Below, in pieces: positions 1-12,919 of a DNA stretch of 64,000 nt. The translations under genes were made by a program, and so were the position numbers. Within the stretch, counting starts at the first letter, position 1. The number at the start of each line of letters is the position of its first letter. The notes beneath the pieces are model-generated. The model was not told where the DNA came from, did not search any database, and worked only from the letters and a program-made list of their open reading frames with translations. The DNA comes from Sabethes cyaneus (lineage: Eukaryota > Arthropoda > Insecta > Diptera > Culicidae), in NCBI RefSeq assembly GCF_943734655.1, contig NC_071355.1:241049183-241113182 (forward strand), given 5' to 3'.

Positions 1-1412
1 CATTGCTCAATTCTGCCTACAAGGTGCTTTCCCGTATCCTGTTCTGCAGACTGAGACCGTTAGTGGAGTACTTCGTCGTTGAGTACCAAGCTGGTTTTTG
101 TGAGGGTCGCTCCACGACGGACCAGATGTTTACCCTGCGTCAGTTGCTAGACAAGTTCCGGGAGTACAACTTGCAGACAGACCATCTGTTTGTGGACTTT
201 AAAGCGGCATGCGATTCAGTTAAACGAAATGAGCTGTGGTAGATAATGCTAGAACATGGTTTTCCGACAAAACTAGTTACGCTGATTCGTGCGACGCTGA
301 TCCAAATAATGCTTTAAAATAGCGGGTGAGACCTTAGCTGCTTTCGTGACGTTGGATGGACTGAAGCAAGGGGATGCACTCTCTAACCTGATATTCCACA
401 TTTGCCTTGGAAGGTGCAGCACGAAGAGCAAACGTGGAAAGGAATGGAACTATCATCACGAAATCTCACATGCTTCTTGGTTTTGCGGATGACGTCGATA
501 TCATCGGAATCAACCGTAGAGCAGTGGAAGAGGCGTTCAGGCCCTTTAAAAGTGAAGCGGCGAGATTGCGACTTACCATTAAAACCGCCAAAAAGAAGTA
601 CATGGTTGCTGGTAGGGAACGTGGGAGCCCAAGTGGTGTTGGTGCCGAGGTGGAGTTAAGTCCCAAACACAATGCATACGGATTTTACTACGTTGCGGCA
701 ATTTGACAGTTTTTCCATGGGTTTTCTGTCAAATTTCCGCAACGTAGTAAAACCCGTATACATTGTGTCTGGGCCTTTAGATGGGGAACGATATGAAGTA
801 GTGGAGGAATTTATATACCTTGGTACACTCGTGACATGTGACAACGATGTAAGCCGTGAAGTGAAACGACGAGTTGCAGCCGGGAATCAGGCTTTCTATG
901 GATTACGTAGCCAGCTGAAGTCCCGTAGTTTGCAAATTCGCACAAAACTGGCGCTCTACAGAACACTAATCCTCCCGGTGGCCCTTTACGGACACGAATG
1001 ATGGACGCTAAAGGAAGCTGATCGGCGAGTGCTTGGGGTTTTTGAGCGTAAAATTCTGCGTAAAAAACCACTTAGTGGCAAAATGGAAAATGGACTGTAG
1101 CGCAGACACATGAATCACGAGCTGTACCAAGTATACAAATATGCTGATATAGTGAAGGTAGTGCAATGTAGCAGGCTGCGGTGGGCTGGACACGTGGCCA
1201 GAATGTCCGATGAAAGAATAGCCAAAACTATTTTCAGCAGAGAACCAGGAAGAGGCCGTAGATTCCGAGGCAGACCCCACACCCGGTGGGTGTGTGCTGT
1301 CGAAGACGATACACGTTCTGCTGGTGTTCCCAGGACCGACGGTACTGGAGGACCATAATTCGTTCGGCGCATGATCGGTAACGGACCATTGCCACTAAAG
1401 TAAAGTAAGTAC
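1..1412 (+). mobile_element. LINE-A copy (RTE/BovB-like non-LTR retrotransposon), 5' end outside the window
   Basis: Reverse transcriptase (RT) remnant in several frames. Positions 3-242 hold the RT segment with the RSTTDQ block and motif A (FVDFKAACD), ending at an in-frame TAG. Around 475-500 is the FADD catalytic motif (GFADDVDIIG). Positions 780-1001 give the EEFIYLGTLV block, and 1110-1300 the C-terminal RLRWAGHVARM and GRGRRFRGRP block typical of this LINE group. The element ends near 1391-1412 in short AGTA-like repeats, the tail also seen at 54505-54525. Stops and frameshifts show it is dead. A 112 bp palindrome (662-773) interrupts it. Assignment to the RTE clade rests on these blocks and not on a tree. 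Confidence 0.85.
662..773. repeat. Near-perfect palindrome (48 bp arms, 16 bp spacer) inside LINE-A
   Basis: Arms 662-709 and 726-773 are reverse complements with four mismatches in 48. The spacer is 710-725. LINE-A coding sequence resumes directly afterwards with a block coding DGERYEVVEEF, so this looks like an insertion. No clear target duplication is visible. It may be a very short fold-back MITE or an inverted duplication. Confidence 0.85.
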
Positions 1413-2140
1413 GTAGGACGCGACTTTGAGCGTATATGTTGAGGTTTGCGAGTAGACAATGGCAATCTGCATTCGCGAGGTCAGCAAATTGGCAACAGTT
1501 AATGCTCTGACCACATCGCGACGAGAAAAGGTCGTCTAAAAGGTGTCTAAAAGGTCGAGATCGATTAGTCTGCGTGGGCTGCAGTGTTGTTCATAGTAAG
1601 GCAGCTGAAAGGGGTCGTTCCAGGGCAATCTCCGAAGAGCGAAACGTATGCGTCTGCGCTGCACAGACTCGATTCGGTCAAACTCCATTTTGGTAATAAA
1701 GACTCCTTTTGAACCTAAAGGACTCCCTTTGAACTTTTCCTTTTGGACTTCTTTTTAAATTTGCACACTGGAGCTCAGTACTCAAGATTGTACCGGACAG
1801 GAGCGCAGTAGATAGCTTTGAGACAGTAGATGTCGTTGAAGTTCTTGGCGAACCGCATGATAAGTCCCAAATTCCTGCAGGCCGCGTAGACAATAAATGC
1901 GACCAAAGGTCCGAGATGGCTACCTAGTGGAATTCCAGAGTCTCCAGTGAAAGGTCTGGAGGTAAAACCGTCGATGCTAACTTCTAGGTGGCGTTCGGAG
2001 AGGTATGAATTAAACGTATTGTTAAAACTTGCGTAAAAACCAAAGCAAAAATACTCCTTTGTTTTATTTCCTCGATCAAAAGCCCGCAACAATTGCAGCC
2101 TGGATTCGTTAATCCAGTCACGATTGCCCTTTTACTATCG
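1413..2140 (-). mobile_element. Jockey/CR1-type LINE fragment (RT plus C-terminal region)
   Basis: Read on the minus strand, 2092-1775 encodes a peptide with SYLSERHLEVSIDGF and SGIPLGSHLGPL, the region around RT motif B. It then jumps directly to the post-RT block LGLIMRFAKNF...CLKAIYCAPVRYNLEY. The segment holding the YADD catalytic motif is missing, so the copy has an internal deletion. Lower coordinates (about 1710-1440) continue in other frames with RIESVQRRRIRFALRRLPWN, a block common to insect Jockey-like LINEs. LINE-A ends against its left side at about 1412. The exact clade is not determined. Confidence 0.7.
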
Positions 2141-2199
2141 AATCGTGTTCGCTAGTTGGGCCGACTGACTGCTGATAGAAATTTCGGAACGATAGATTT

Positions 2200-2757
2200 G
2201 GCATTCAAGTGCGTTTTAGTAAGTGCTCGTCTCTGTCGTCCTTACGGCGTATTCGATTTGCCATAGCCTACCTATCACGGGAAGCCTGCGTTTCTTTTGA
2301 GCCTCGTCCTTTTATGTATTTGGTCTTTGGTTTCTTTTATTTTTAGCCCAATCCTCCTATACTCCGCTTTCAGTCTGGCGCAGATTGCCTCCGCTAATGC
2401 AAAGTTCATGGCTATTATGCCAAAGTCATCTGCGAAGCCTTGGAGCTAAAAAACTTTGGTGAAAATTGTGTCTCTCGTTTCGAAGTCCATTTCTGATCAC
2501 CCTCTCAAGAGCGACGGTGAAAAGTATGCAGGATTAACCGTCACCTGGTATCAACCCTCGCCGCAGCTCCAAGGGGTTCGGGAGTGTCCCTGGATGCGCA
2601 AGAAAAAACACATCACTCGATCCAATGTAGCTCTGATCAGTCGCGTCAGTGTGTCCGCACGAACCGCGTTCGTGCATTATCTGCCATCCATAGCTGGTCT
2701 CGATCGACTGTATCGTATGCTGCTTTGATGTCAATAAACATGTGATGTGTAAGCACA
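2200..2757 (-). mobile_element. LINE-B fragment, degraded
   Basis: On the minus strand, 2755-2690 encodes FIDIKAAYDTVDRDQLW, RT motif A as in the LINE-B copies at 13.1, 38.1 and 52.9 kb. Further on are decayed remains of the RT region and a KGRGSKET-like block near 2310, separated by stops and frameshifts. The 3' end cannot be placed exactly. Confidence 0.7.
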
Positions 2758-4686
2758 GAGAACAGACTACCAGGTAATTGACAAAAAGTGTGTAAAAGGT
2801 TTTCATGTAATCTATGAGTAATCCTTCAATAGAGCACCCCTCGAGAAGTAAGTGGCAAACTAAATCTTGATGTCGCTGCCATCGCTGCTATGTAACTCCA
2901 GCACAAAGAAATATTGATAAAGGTACATGGATATTTTTTGATGCGTTTGGCAAACTATTTCTGGAGGGCGCTGCCGACAGATTTTACACACAAAAAATCG
3001 ATTACTTTCTTCGAGCCTGTTAATCTATTCTCTGTGGTGTAAGCACGCGATATTCTCGACATTTCTGCAAGTTCGTGTTCGGATGGTAGCTGCGCGCGCT
3101 CCGCAAAACCCGTCTAATAATTCCCTACGAAACAGTCTGGTAACAGCCGCTTCCTTCTGCAACTTCCGCATTGAAATATTCAACAAAGAAATGCGATGGC
3201 TATTGTATATATCTTCAACGGCATGCAGGTATTTAATATCTGTGGTTAAAGCATTCGGATCCTTAGCAAATACGTTTATTTTTAATTTACCATTTATTTC
3301 GCAATTGAGTAGAGTTGGGAAATGTGTTGTATACGTTTCTACCTTTTCCGTAAGAGCACTAGTGTAAATAAAAATTTTACATCCCCTGAAACAACTATTG
3401 GCTATCGCTGGCTAGCTAGACGCTTGCGCGCTTCACTGATTTGTAGCATCTGTTGTGTTGTTTTGTCTTGGCAAGTGCATCATTTTTCGCTTTTTCAGAT
3501 AATGAGCACTGATGATAAAGGAATAAAGAATCAAAAATTCATGTTATGATACTTTTTACGAAACGAATTGCACGTTTTGCCTAATTTGAAATCAATCAAT
3601 CTACGAGAATAAATTATAAAAGATAACCAAAGGGACTATTTCTAGCTCCATTCGGTACAATTTTTAAAGTGATAACTAACATGATTTGATTGGTTCCATA
3701 TTTTACTTTCCAAACGTATTTTAAATCCCATCTAGGTTATGTTTTGACTTTATTTCATCCAGCGCAGCTGGATTCTGAATAAAATCCAAATAAAATTTGC
3801 ATCAACCAGTTTATGCTCATGAGAATACGTTTTCGAAATACGTTACCAATCTAGGGCACATGCAAAAATTATTTTTTTTTTGTCTTTTTTAACCTGAGTG
3901 TCAATGTACGTTATAGTCCTGATTTGGCACTGCATTGGATGGTTATCACTGGTAATGTTTTGTTTATTTTCTGTTTCAATGTTTTACGGGAGAAATGCTC
4001 AACCTGCCAAGCTATAAATTAAGTCCCATTTATCGCCGTACTATGGCTAGCATATGATCTTATAAACTCTTTTCACTCCTTTTCACTAAAACATGAAAGT
4101 CTAATCAGTACCAAGTGAAGCCGAAATGTGCATGCTACACTCAGGATTTAAAAAGCACTGATGGAATTCATCTGATTCGTCATTGCTTCGAATCAACAGA
4201 CATATATAACAAATGTTAATTTAAAATACTAAGGCTTAGACTTGCTCTACGGTACGCATTCGAAGCGCAACACTTGAATAAATGCTTCAAGCAACTTCTA
4301 AGAAGAGCGTTCCTATTTTGTTGAAATCTATTTTGCTAAACATTCGTCCAAAGCTTACTACCTACTTGTAAAATCTCACCTAAAAATAGAACATTCAGTT
4401 TTTCGGCACCCGAGCCGATACATCATATTTGTGATTCTTGGGGGGGAAAATAAGTATCTAAGTGTCATCGCAAACTTCGTACACGACAGCTACGACTAAG
4501 TGTAAAGTCAGAGAATTAATTCTATACAGCTACCGTTCATTGTATACTAGGTTTCTACCTATTTCTTTAGGCACGATTCACTTAACCAGACACCACCAGC
4601 TGAATAAAGGCTGAACAAAATTGTCCGTATTTTGCCCTATCTCCAGTGCGGGCTGATTTGTTTGCTTGATGCATTTTAGTAACAAT
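2758..4686. other. Intergenic, no gene seen; includes presumptive SLC17 3'UTR
   Basis: AT-rich DNA with only short open frames that lack recognisable motifs or intron structure. The part next to 4686 is downstream of the SLC17 stop codon on the minus strand and probably holds its 3'UTR. I could not fix a poly(A) site. Confidence 0.6.
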
Positions 4687-7516
4687 TTACGATGAGATTG
4701 GTTTGTTGTTTTGGTTTTGCTGATTAAGCGGTACACCTTCCTCGGCTTCATGATTGTCGGTAACGCCCCGCTCCGGCGGATTGTTCCAGGCTTGTAGCTC
4801 ACCGGTGCCCATGACCACATAGGCGGACGATCCTACGATGTAGACAACCGCCAGAATCCAGAACACAATCTGCCACTGACCGTAGGATTTCTGTTCGAGA
4901 ACGGAATAGGCATTTAGAATAGGACGCTGAAATCGTTTTGATTTGCATCAACTTACGTCTTCATAGGTCAGAACTCCAACCATATAGGCGGACACGAATC
5001 CACCGAACGAGGACAGGGTGTTTGCCATACCGAAAATGGTACCGGAGAAGTTGGGTGCAATATCGAGTCCATTGCCGAGATAACCGGCCGTAACAGCACC
5101 GTTCAGGAACAAAGCGAGCGTGAAAATGGCCACTGCCCAGCTGCGGTTTTCGCCCATGTACACCTGGATGATCATCAGGAAACCCGGCGTCATTACGGCT
5201 AGAATGTGGACAATGCGTTAATTTCGTTGTATAATTTTTCATAGCAGTAATCCTTACGAAAGAGAAAAGCAAAGGTTCGAGGAAAGGAAAAAATAGAGGT
5301 GTGAATAGTATCATCAAGGAAGAGCAAGACGTGAAAGGGACAACCGAACAAGAAGTTTAATCTAACGTGTTTTCCAAGGGGCTATACTAAAATACTTACC
5401 GAAAGCAGTGAAGATTTTACGGGCTGCAGTCGTTGAAAGGGCACCAGTTTTGCGCAAGTGATCAGCTAAATGGGACGACATGACAGCCATCACGTATTTA
5501 CCCAAGTATGGCAACGAGGACAGAAGACCGTTCTGTAAAAATAGTGGCGATTAGTTCAGAACTATTGAACGTAAGGTCATTTAAATTAGTACCTCCTTAA
5601 TGTTGAAGTTCAGAATTTGCTTCATGTACGTCGGTAGCTGGTTGACGACCGTGAAGAATCCGAACACAGAAGCACCATGAGTCAGGATGATAGCCCACAC
5701 GGGAGGTGAGGTCAGAATGGATTTCCATGGCACATATGTCGGCTTCTTCGTTTTGCCTACAGCGCCGATTGCCGTTTCAATTTCGTTCCGTTCTTCTGCT
5801 GTGATGCGAGGATGTTGTGCTGGTGTTTCAAACACAACCAGGAACCAAATGATTGACCACAGCAAGCTGATTCCGCCGGTGAAATAGAACACGGATTGCC
5901 AACCAAGGGTCGCAATCAGGAAGCCACAGATGGGCATAGTGATGGCGGCGCCTAGCGAGGAAGCCATCATATTGGATATGAACTTTGACCGATCCATCGG
6001 AGGAATCCAGACGGCAGTTAGTGGATGGATGGCAGGCCAGGAGGCTCCCAAGAAGAAACCCAAAACAGCTCGCAATATTACAACAGCCATGTAATGAGTG
6101 TACGCGGCAATAGGAAGAAACAGAGTCAGTATACTAGCGAACAGCATACTGTATCCGAAAACGCGTCGTCCACCAATAACTTCAGCCAGGCGACCTCCAG
6201 GCAGCTCCGTTAGAATGTAGCCCCAGAAGAAGCTGCCCAGCATCATATTCTGCTGGTAGGCATCCCACTCGAACTTGTCCTCCTCGGCGATCACGCTCTG
6301 TTCCGTGGTAGTACTAGCACTGGCTAGTGCCGCCGCTGATGTTTCATTCCCGAAAGCCAGACCGTCGTCACCGAGTGTCCCGTTTGTGGTTAGGCTCTTC
6401 AGCGTTTTGCACATAACCACAATGGCGATGGTGAAGTTCACCCGCAGCGCGTAGTTCAACATGAACCCGAAGATGACCATAATATTCAGTACTTGGCGAC
6501 ATGTTAACCAACCTGTAAAAGAGAGAGACAGAAGAAGGCGTTTTACTAAAACGGTTTTAAAATTCCGAGCATGACCCCTGTGGAGGAATTTCGACACGTT
6601 CAAGGTTGGCACAGCGATATTTGATATCTTGCCGCATGCCTTAGCGTATCAAATGATGGTTGTTGGTGCCATATCTGACACAGCGTTCGTTACGGTCGCA
6701 TGCATGGAACCCATTTCTCATCAATTAGCACCAATTACACTCCCACGGCTGAACGGGCGCGCGCTGACGCTCCCTAATGAATTCACACTTTCGTATTAAT
6801 GGCCTGTAGGCCTGGCTTTAATTGCCCATCATCCATTGGGATGTGGAATCCATCGTGTCATTTCAGAACAATGATTACATAAACCGTTAAAGTTTGTTCG
6901 GTATTTGTTGGGATTTGCAAATACCACATATTTTATGAATTTCTATAAATTTCCTAAAAAATTTATGTAACTGAAGCATAGCTACGTAACCATCACGCAT
7001 CGCAGTAGCCGTGATTATTTTTACTTTCTTCTCGCACCACATCATAACGACCAGCGTCGCAACGCTTCATTACGTCTAAAGCGTTACAAATGCACTCTGC
7101 GGTAACGTTATCACTCGCTGAGGAAAAAGCAATTTCTTATTTTTCTTCGCTAGAAATTTGTGAAAGAAAAAATATATGATTCCCTACTGGCCACTGATTA
7201 AAGGTCACAACTACAAATAACCTTAGTTCATTACGGACGGAGTTAAGTGCATACAGAATATGTAGTACACATCGTACCGGGCGGTCGAGGAAACGCGTGA
7301 TATAAGTGATGCTGCAAATTACATATGCACGCGCGGACGGTCATCAACTTCACACCATATAGAGAGTGGTGAGTGGGCAAGGCAAGCAAAAGATTGTGTT
7401 TATTTGCTGCACAAAATTTACAGCGAGAGCTCTTTGTGATTCCCGACGCCTGATGATGATGATTACTTACTGAAAATAGCTGAAGCTGTCATTCGTATGG
7501 TGCTGAGAAAATGCAT
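4687..7516 (-). CDS. SLC17-type anion transporter (MFS; sialin/inorganic phosphate cotransporter-like), five exons
   Basis: Proposed coding exons, in order: 7516-7471, 6512-5593, 5532-5400, 5198-4957 and 4926-4687 (stop TAA). All introns are GT-AG. Phases are consistent and total 1581 nt, or 526 residues, which is normal for the family. Visible features: a first membrane segment in the block WLTCRQVLNIMVIFGFMLNY; a hydrophilic loop with NGT and NET glycosylation sequons; a second segment followed by GGRLAEVIGGRRVFG, matching the MFS loop 2-3 signature; GASWPAIHPL; a PRITAEERNEIE block typical of SLC17 members; and late transmembrane segments in exons 3-5, including QIVFWILAVVYIVGS, before a polar tail. 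Family members are multi-pass proteins moving phosphate, sialic acid, glutamate or urate with Na+ or H+. The substrate here cannot be read. Exons 2-5 are firm; exon 1 is inferred. Confidence 0.88.
7471..7516 (-). other. Putative first coding exon of the SLC17 gene
   Basis: Exon 2 begins with two bases that must complete a codon. On the minus strand, a short open segment with ATGs at 7516-7514 and 7492-7490 ends with one spare base at 7471, followed by a perfect GTAAGT donor (7470-7465). Joining gives an N-terminus ending ...SAIFS before WLTCRQ. An in-frame stop lies upstream. The longer start gives 526 residues, the shorter 518. The phase and donor fit well, but other distant exons are possible. 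Confidence 0.5.
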
Positions 7517-10500
7517 TTCAGCAAGGATGGCGAGTGAAAATGGATGACCTGTTATTAGTCCTAGTTATTACCAAGTAATTTTGACGTGACTTTCAAGGCA
7601 TCACTAGGATAGGCAAGTTTTTTAGCCTATAAAAATTAAGCCACAGTTGTATTAGAGTAACCAGAAACACAAGTTGGATAAACGGCATTCGAAATTTTTA
7701 GTTCGAAACGTTCGCATTCTGGAATCACTCCACACTAGGAGGAAAGTCACTTGGAAAAGTCTTGTACGGAGAAGTACGCGTGCATGAGTGCTATATCGTT
7801 CGAAAGGCTGTTTTTTTTCAGAACTGTAAATACCTTACCAGATCATTGTACAACCTCCAGGCACGTTTTTTGGCCACTAGATTCTACTTCTGTGTCTTGT
7901 TTATTTGTTTACTGGTATGACGGTGCTTTGGCTGACAATTCATTTCTTGGCGGTATTATAATCCGGAAGCCATGATGGCATTGTCGTAATCGTTCAACCC
8001 CAACCGGACCAGTTCGTGGTTACCATCAAGCATAACTTATTTGAAACAAATATAATCGTGAAGAACTTTTGAGCACTAAATGTGGAAACATTTGAAAACA
8101 AACTGCTGTCAAAACATTCCACTAGGAACGCAACAGTGAAATACGTCCAGATATTGAATGACTCAAGCTTTAGAAATGCTGTTGATATCGTTCGTTCAAA
8201 TCCTTAAAGTTTGATTGCAAATTCCTTTTCACAGTATTCCAAGTTAGTCAATTTTATATTTCAAAAAGTGGCACATTATTCTTGAATAATGTTTAGTAAC
8301 CCATTTCCAACGAGGTCTGAAAACTAGAGCTTGCTATTTTAGGCCAAATTCACAACAAGTTAATTGAGTAAATTCAGGAAGCGCCATCGTCATAATTTGA
8401 CGATATGGCCTTCGCAACATCTATTTTCACGAGTCTAATTAAATTCTCAAACTATTGTCTAAAAGTTTAATTGCCATTGTCATTAGCATGTACACTTTTT
8501 GTATCTCAAATTAATAGCATATTCTGATTCACACGATGGTTCTAACGAAAATCTGGCCATCAGTCTGGCTGCAGACATGTTGTTGTTTACAGCCATTTGC
8601 AGCTGAGAATATTCTCCAACTTTTTAGCGAAGTGCCAGTAATATTAAACCAACCGAAAAGCAGCGTTGGAAACAGATACACTCGGTCTATCCCAGATTTT
8701 GGCTAGTCGTAAAATGCGAAAAGTCGTGATAAAAACAATAACAAGGTGAGTGTTAATCACATCAAACATGTTAGTGATAATATAGTATTCTTTTCACACT
8801 TCAGGAAAACTGAAGGCGATACACCCGAATTTGTGTTATGTTTGGTCACTACCCAAGCTCTGCCACTTGGTAACAAAGCATTCAAAAATTGCCAAGGTCA
8901 GTAATTACCGCACAATACGCGACTATCCCCTAAAACATACATCACCCATAAGGCCCGTGTTGTCGTCGTGCCCCTCAGCAATAATAAATCAGCAAACGTC
9001 ATGCTCCCAATCGTTTGTTTTGGCCGCACGATTCGAAATAATCCCAATTGAACTTCACTAAACGAAGACAAATTTCATGCTGGTCACCAGGAGTCAATTA
9101 GTGTTGAGTTCGAGTTAAACTCTGTCCTCTGCGCGTTCGCTGTCACGGCTGACCTCTGCCGGAGTCCGGCGGCGGGCGTTGCTGTTGCCGACCCCTCTTT
9201 CGTTGTTTATTGTACCTAGGCTGTAGTGTGGTCATGGTGACTGATCGTTCTCCACCCATACAGAACTTCACACTGATGCTAAAACGTATATTGAAGAACG
9301 TTCTGGAAATGTGGGTCAAACATTTCCACCGCATGGCTTGCTGCGTAGAGGGCTGCCCCGCATCATTGTGCTTATTTATAGTCGAACGGAGTGACACGAG
9401 AAACTGATTACGTCGTAGCTTGATAGCGTAACGCACCGCAGCTAATGGTGACGTTTTATGGCAGCGATCTTACGAGTGCGGGTGGATTTGTCAATTCTGA
9501 TTTTAAATATTTCAAAGTAAAATTGAATAATTGAAGTTGAATAATTAGAAATGTTTACTCTGGTTCGTTGCAAATTAAAATACATTAAAATTGAATCGGG
9601 CTGATATAATGCTTTGATCTGAAACTTTAAGATTCGACCAGGATTCGTCGAAAGTTATTGAAGTCAGCTGATTACAACCGCCTCGTGGATCGCCTTAATG
9701 GCAGGGGCTCGCCAGCGGATTTTATCTATCGGGATTAGTGGGTCGACCTTTGACAAATGATACCTCCTATCGCGCTCCCAACCAGTAAGATGATTCATGT
9801 GGAGCCGTGTGATAAGCGCAGCTGCGAAACAATAATGGCTGCTGGTTGCCAACGGTCGGTTGGTCGGTCGGTCGATGCTAGCGGCAGTCGAAATATGTAG
9901 AATTTTGTTTGAACAAACTCGTGCACAAGGTTATCTGGTGATGAAGTAAGTGCAGTACGCTGGTTCGAACAAATCCCAATTAGGAAAAATCAGCTGTTCA
10001 GATTTGTGTTCGGGTGAATGCACTTTACTCAAGCAGGACAAGAACAGTTCGACAACATGGTGCGGCTGTACACTCATGAAGGTCGGAAATTTTTTCATCG
10101 ATAAGCGATAATCATCATTAAATGACTTTTCAAAGTTTCAAGGCAAAATGTGTTGCAGCAATGTATTTCAGAACAGATTATTGAACTACAAACGCCATTT
10201 TCAAATTAAAGGTGGGGGGTAATTGTTTCACATTTTACGTAAAACTCCTACAATATGGATTTTTTTCAGAGTGAAGGAAGTTATCAATCAAGTCAAAAAT
10301 CGTTATTTGATGTCATTTTTAAATCTAAGACGCCAGATGGTAGTTACAGTCATTCAGGATTGTCATGTAATATGCTGAACAATGAGGCGCCATTTACGAT
10401 TTGGAAATTATCATTTGATACTAATCACTTCTTCAGCATTAAAATTATAATTGCAATGGTCCAGTAACAGCTTCCGAAACAATTACTGTGCTTGGTTCTC

Positions 10501-12919
10501 CGTTACAACTGTAGTAACTGTAACTTCAAGTAAACAGGCTCAGTAGATTTCATTGCCTGTATCTCATGTGACCGCACGCTGGCGCTGATGATGAACGTCA
10601 TTTCAAAACACCAACAATACGAAACGTTTGTAATTTATTGCGAGTTAGATTCAATTGAGCCGTCTTCTTGGCAATCACATCAATCCGATGGAAAAAAATA
10701 AACAACAATTAAACTCGTTGCAGTAGCAATCAACAACGAGAGGGTACGGTCGTTAATATGTTTGTTTTGATAAACAACTTGCAAGTATGCTACCAAAACT
10801 TTCCAACAAAATTAAGATTCGGACCTCAAAAGTACAGTGGTGCGCCCCCCGCTTGCTACAATCCTGTGCCCGATTAGACAGCGGCTTGTTTTTCTACTCC
10901 ATCATCGCCATAGAAACCTGTGCTAATCTCCTCCGTCGACATCGATGCGACATCCGTCTTGAATAAATCGAACTTTGTACGATTCCCTTCGTCCCTCTAC
11001 GCCAGCCACATCCATTTAAAATGGAATCTCTTAGAAAAAACTGACAGACGGCCGGTACTTTACACGTTAATAATCTTCAATAATAGAGGCAATCCGTTCA
11101 ATACGTCACCACTCAGCACAGACCAGCCCCCAGTATGGTCGACCCTGCTGACAAACATCCAGCGACCAGCGCGTTATAAACAATTTCCGCGAATGGAATT
11201 TGACCTTTCAAGCAAAACAATCGGTTTGTTGTACGTCTGCCAATAGCAAAAACAATGCAAGATTAGTTAGTCCAAACGATTTAAAAATATTTCAATTATC
11301 TGATATCATCGGGTTAAATTTTCAACCGACAAGCACCAGTGAACTTTGAAATGGGGTTAGATTCCGTTCATCCGTTTCTAAAAATATTGTTACATAAAAC
11401 GTCAAAAACCTCTGCTGCGTTCATACCTAATCAAAAAAAAAACAACATTTTTTTGTTGAAGGAAAGTTTCCGCTTCGTGGTAACTTGTTTTACTTTTCGA
11501 GACTGATTTCATTGTGTGTCGGATAGACCTCACTGATTTACGCGCATTAATGTCACGTTGTTATCGCTGAATTCGAGCACGCTTTGGCCTCTCGAATTCG
11601 CTTTACCTGATCCTAGTAAGTGGTTACTGTTATTGCTATTGTAGTAAATAATTTATTGTTGCTAAGAAGAGTAGTCCGAAGCGGATTGATAACGGATTAT
11701 CATCGCTAGAAAGTCGTAAAAATTAGTCTAGTCTAGCTGTTGATCTGCTTTTTCGACTGAAACTGACTTTTTCAGTTTCAAATCATAAGGATTTAAACAA
11801 GATTAACCACACTTGTAAAATAACAATCGAACGATGTATAGGTTACCGGAAGGTTCGCCATTCACATCCACATCCGAGAGTGATTTCGTAGTACTAGAGT
11901 GTAATTATTACCCCTTCCCCAGCACTTAAACTAAGCAAACTTAGCAAACAAATACATTCCACAAAGATTACACTGTGACCGGTTGAACCTCAGGGCCACA
12001 TTATGCGCACGGTTTTGAACCATGTTCAACGTGATTGACGTTTTGTTGGTTCCGCCGTTCTCGTACACCACACTAAAGTACGTACCGTACGTCTTTACCA
12101 TCCTTCTCTAACCCCTCTCTCACTATCCATCCATCTCTATCCATTACAATCGGCTCAGGTTTAGCTATCTTTTGGTACAATCAGTCTGCACGAAATCGAC
12201 CGTAATTCTGTGACGTACAAGCTGTTAACTGCGTGCGAACGAAACAACCGGTCGATGAAATTGCATTTTCGGCCAGAACACCATCAGCTTTATCGTTGGG
12301 TTTTAATTTCGACAACCGAGTGGTGAACACCAGCACAGCATGGCTCGGCTGGTGGGCCGGTCTCACTGACGCACGATGGAAAAACTTCGAGTTTGCTTTT
12401 AGGTATTAATAAACGCGTCTTTTTTGTTTTTGTTGTCGCCACAATTGACGGAAAGAGTTTGAAGGTAACTTATTTTCGACAGTGTTTCATTCATTTTTAC
12501 GAAAGCATGACGTCGAAAAATTCCCAAAATATGACCGAAATGGTTTGGTTTCAACGTTTCAACGAAAGCGAAAACGTTGTGCATTTAGACTATTATTTAC
12601 AGAAATGTTTGTTGAATGATGTGCAGCATCTTAGCCTTGCATTGCGTGAGACAGAAATTTTGCCCGTCTTTCGGTGTAATTGATGGCTTTGAACATCCCA
12701 ATTTTGCTCAACAGTTGCAGAACGAACTTTGTTGTTTTTTGTTGCGACTTTGCTTTCTCCAGAAAGTTCCAGATTAGATCGAATGACTTTGCTGAAGACA
12801 GCATCCCAAGTAACAATTTGGGGTTTATTACATTCTTATGATGGCATTTAAGACCAAAATTGGTCTTAGAGACCACCATAAGAGTACAATAAAACTCACA
12901 TTGTTGCTTGAGATACAAC
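7517..12919. other. Intergenic, no supported gene
   Basis: About 5.4 kb of AT-rich sequence without a convincing coding region. A short (GGTC)n run is near 9853-9876. Open frames of up to about 108 codons (for example 10920-11246) show no domain, no homology I recognise and no splice context. Regulatory DNA or 5'UTR of the SLC17 gene could lie here. Confidence 0.5.
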
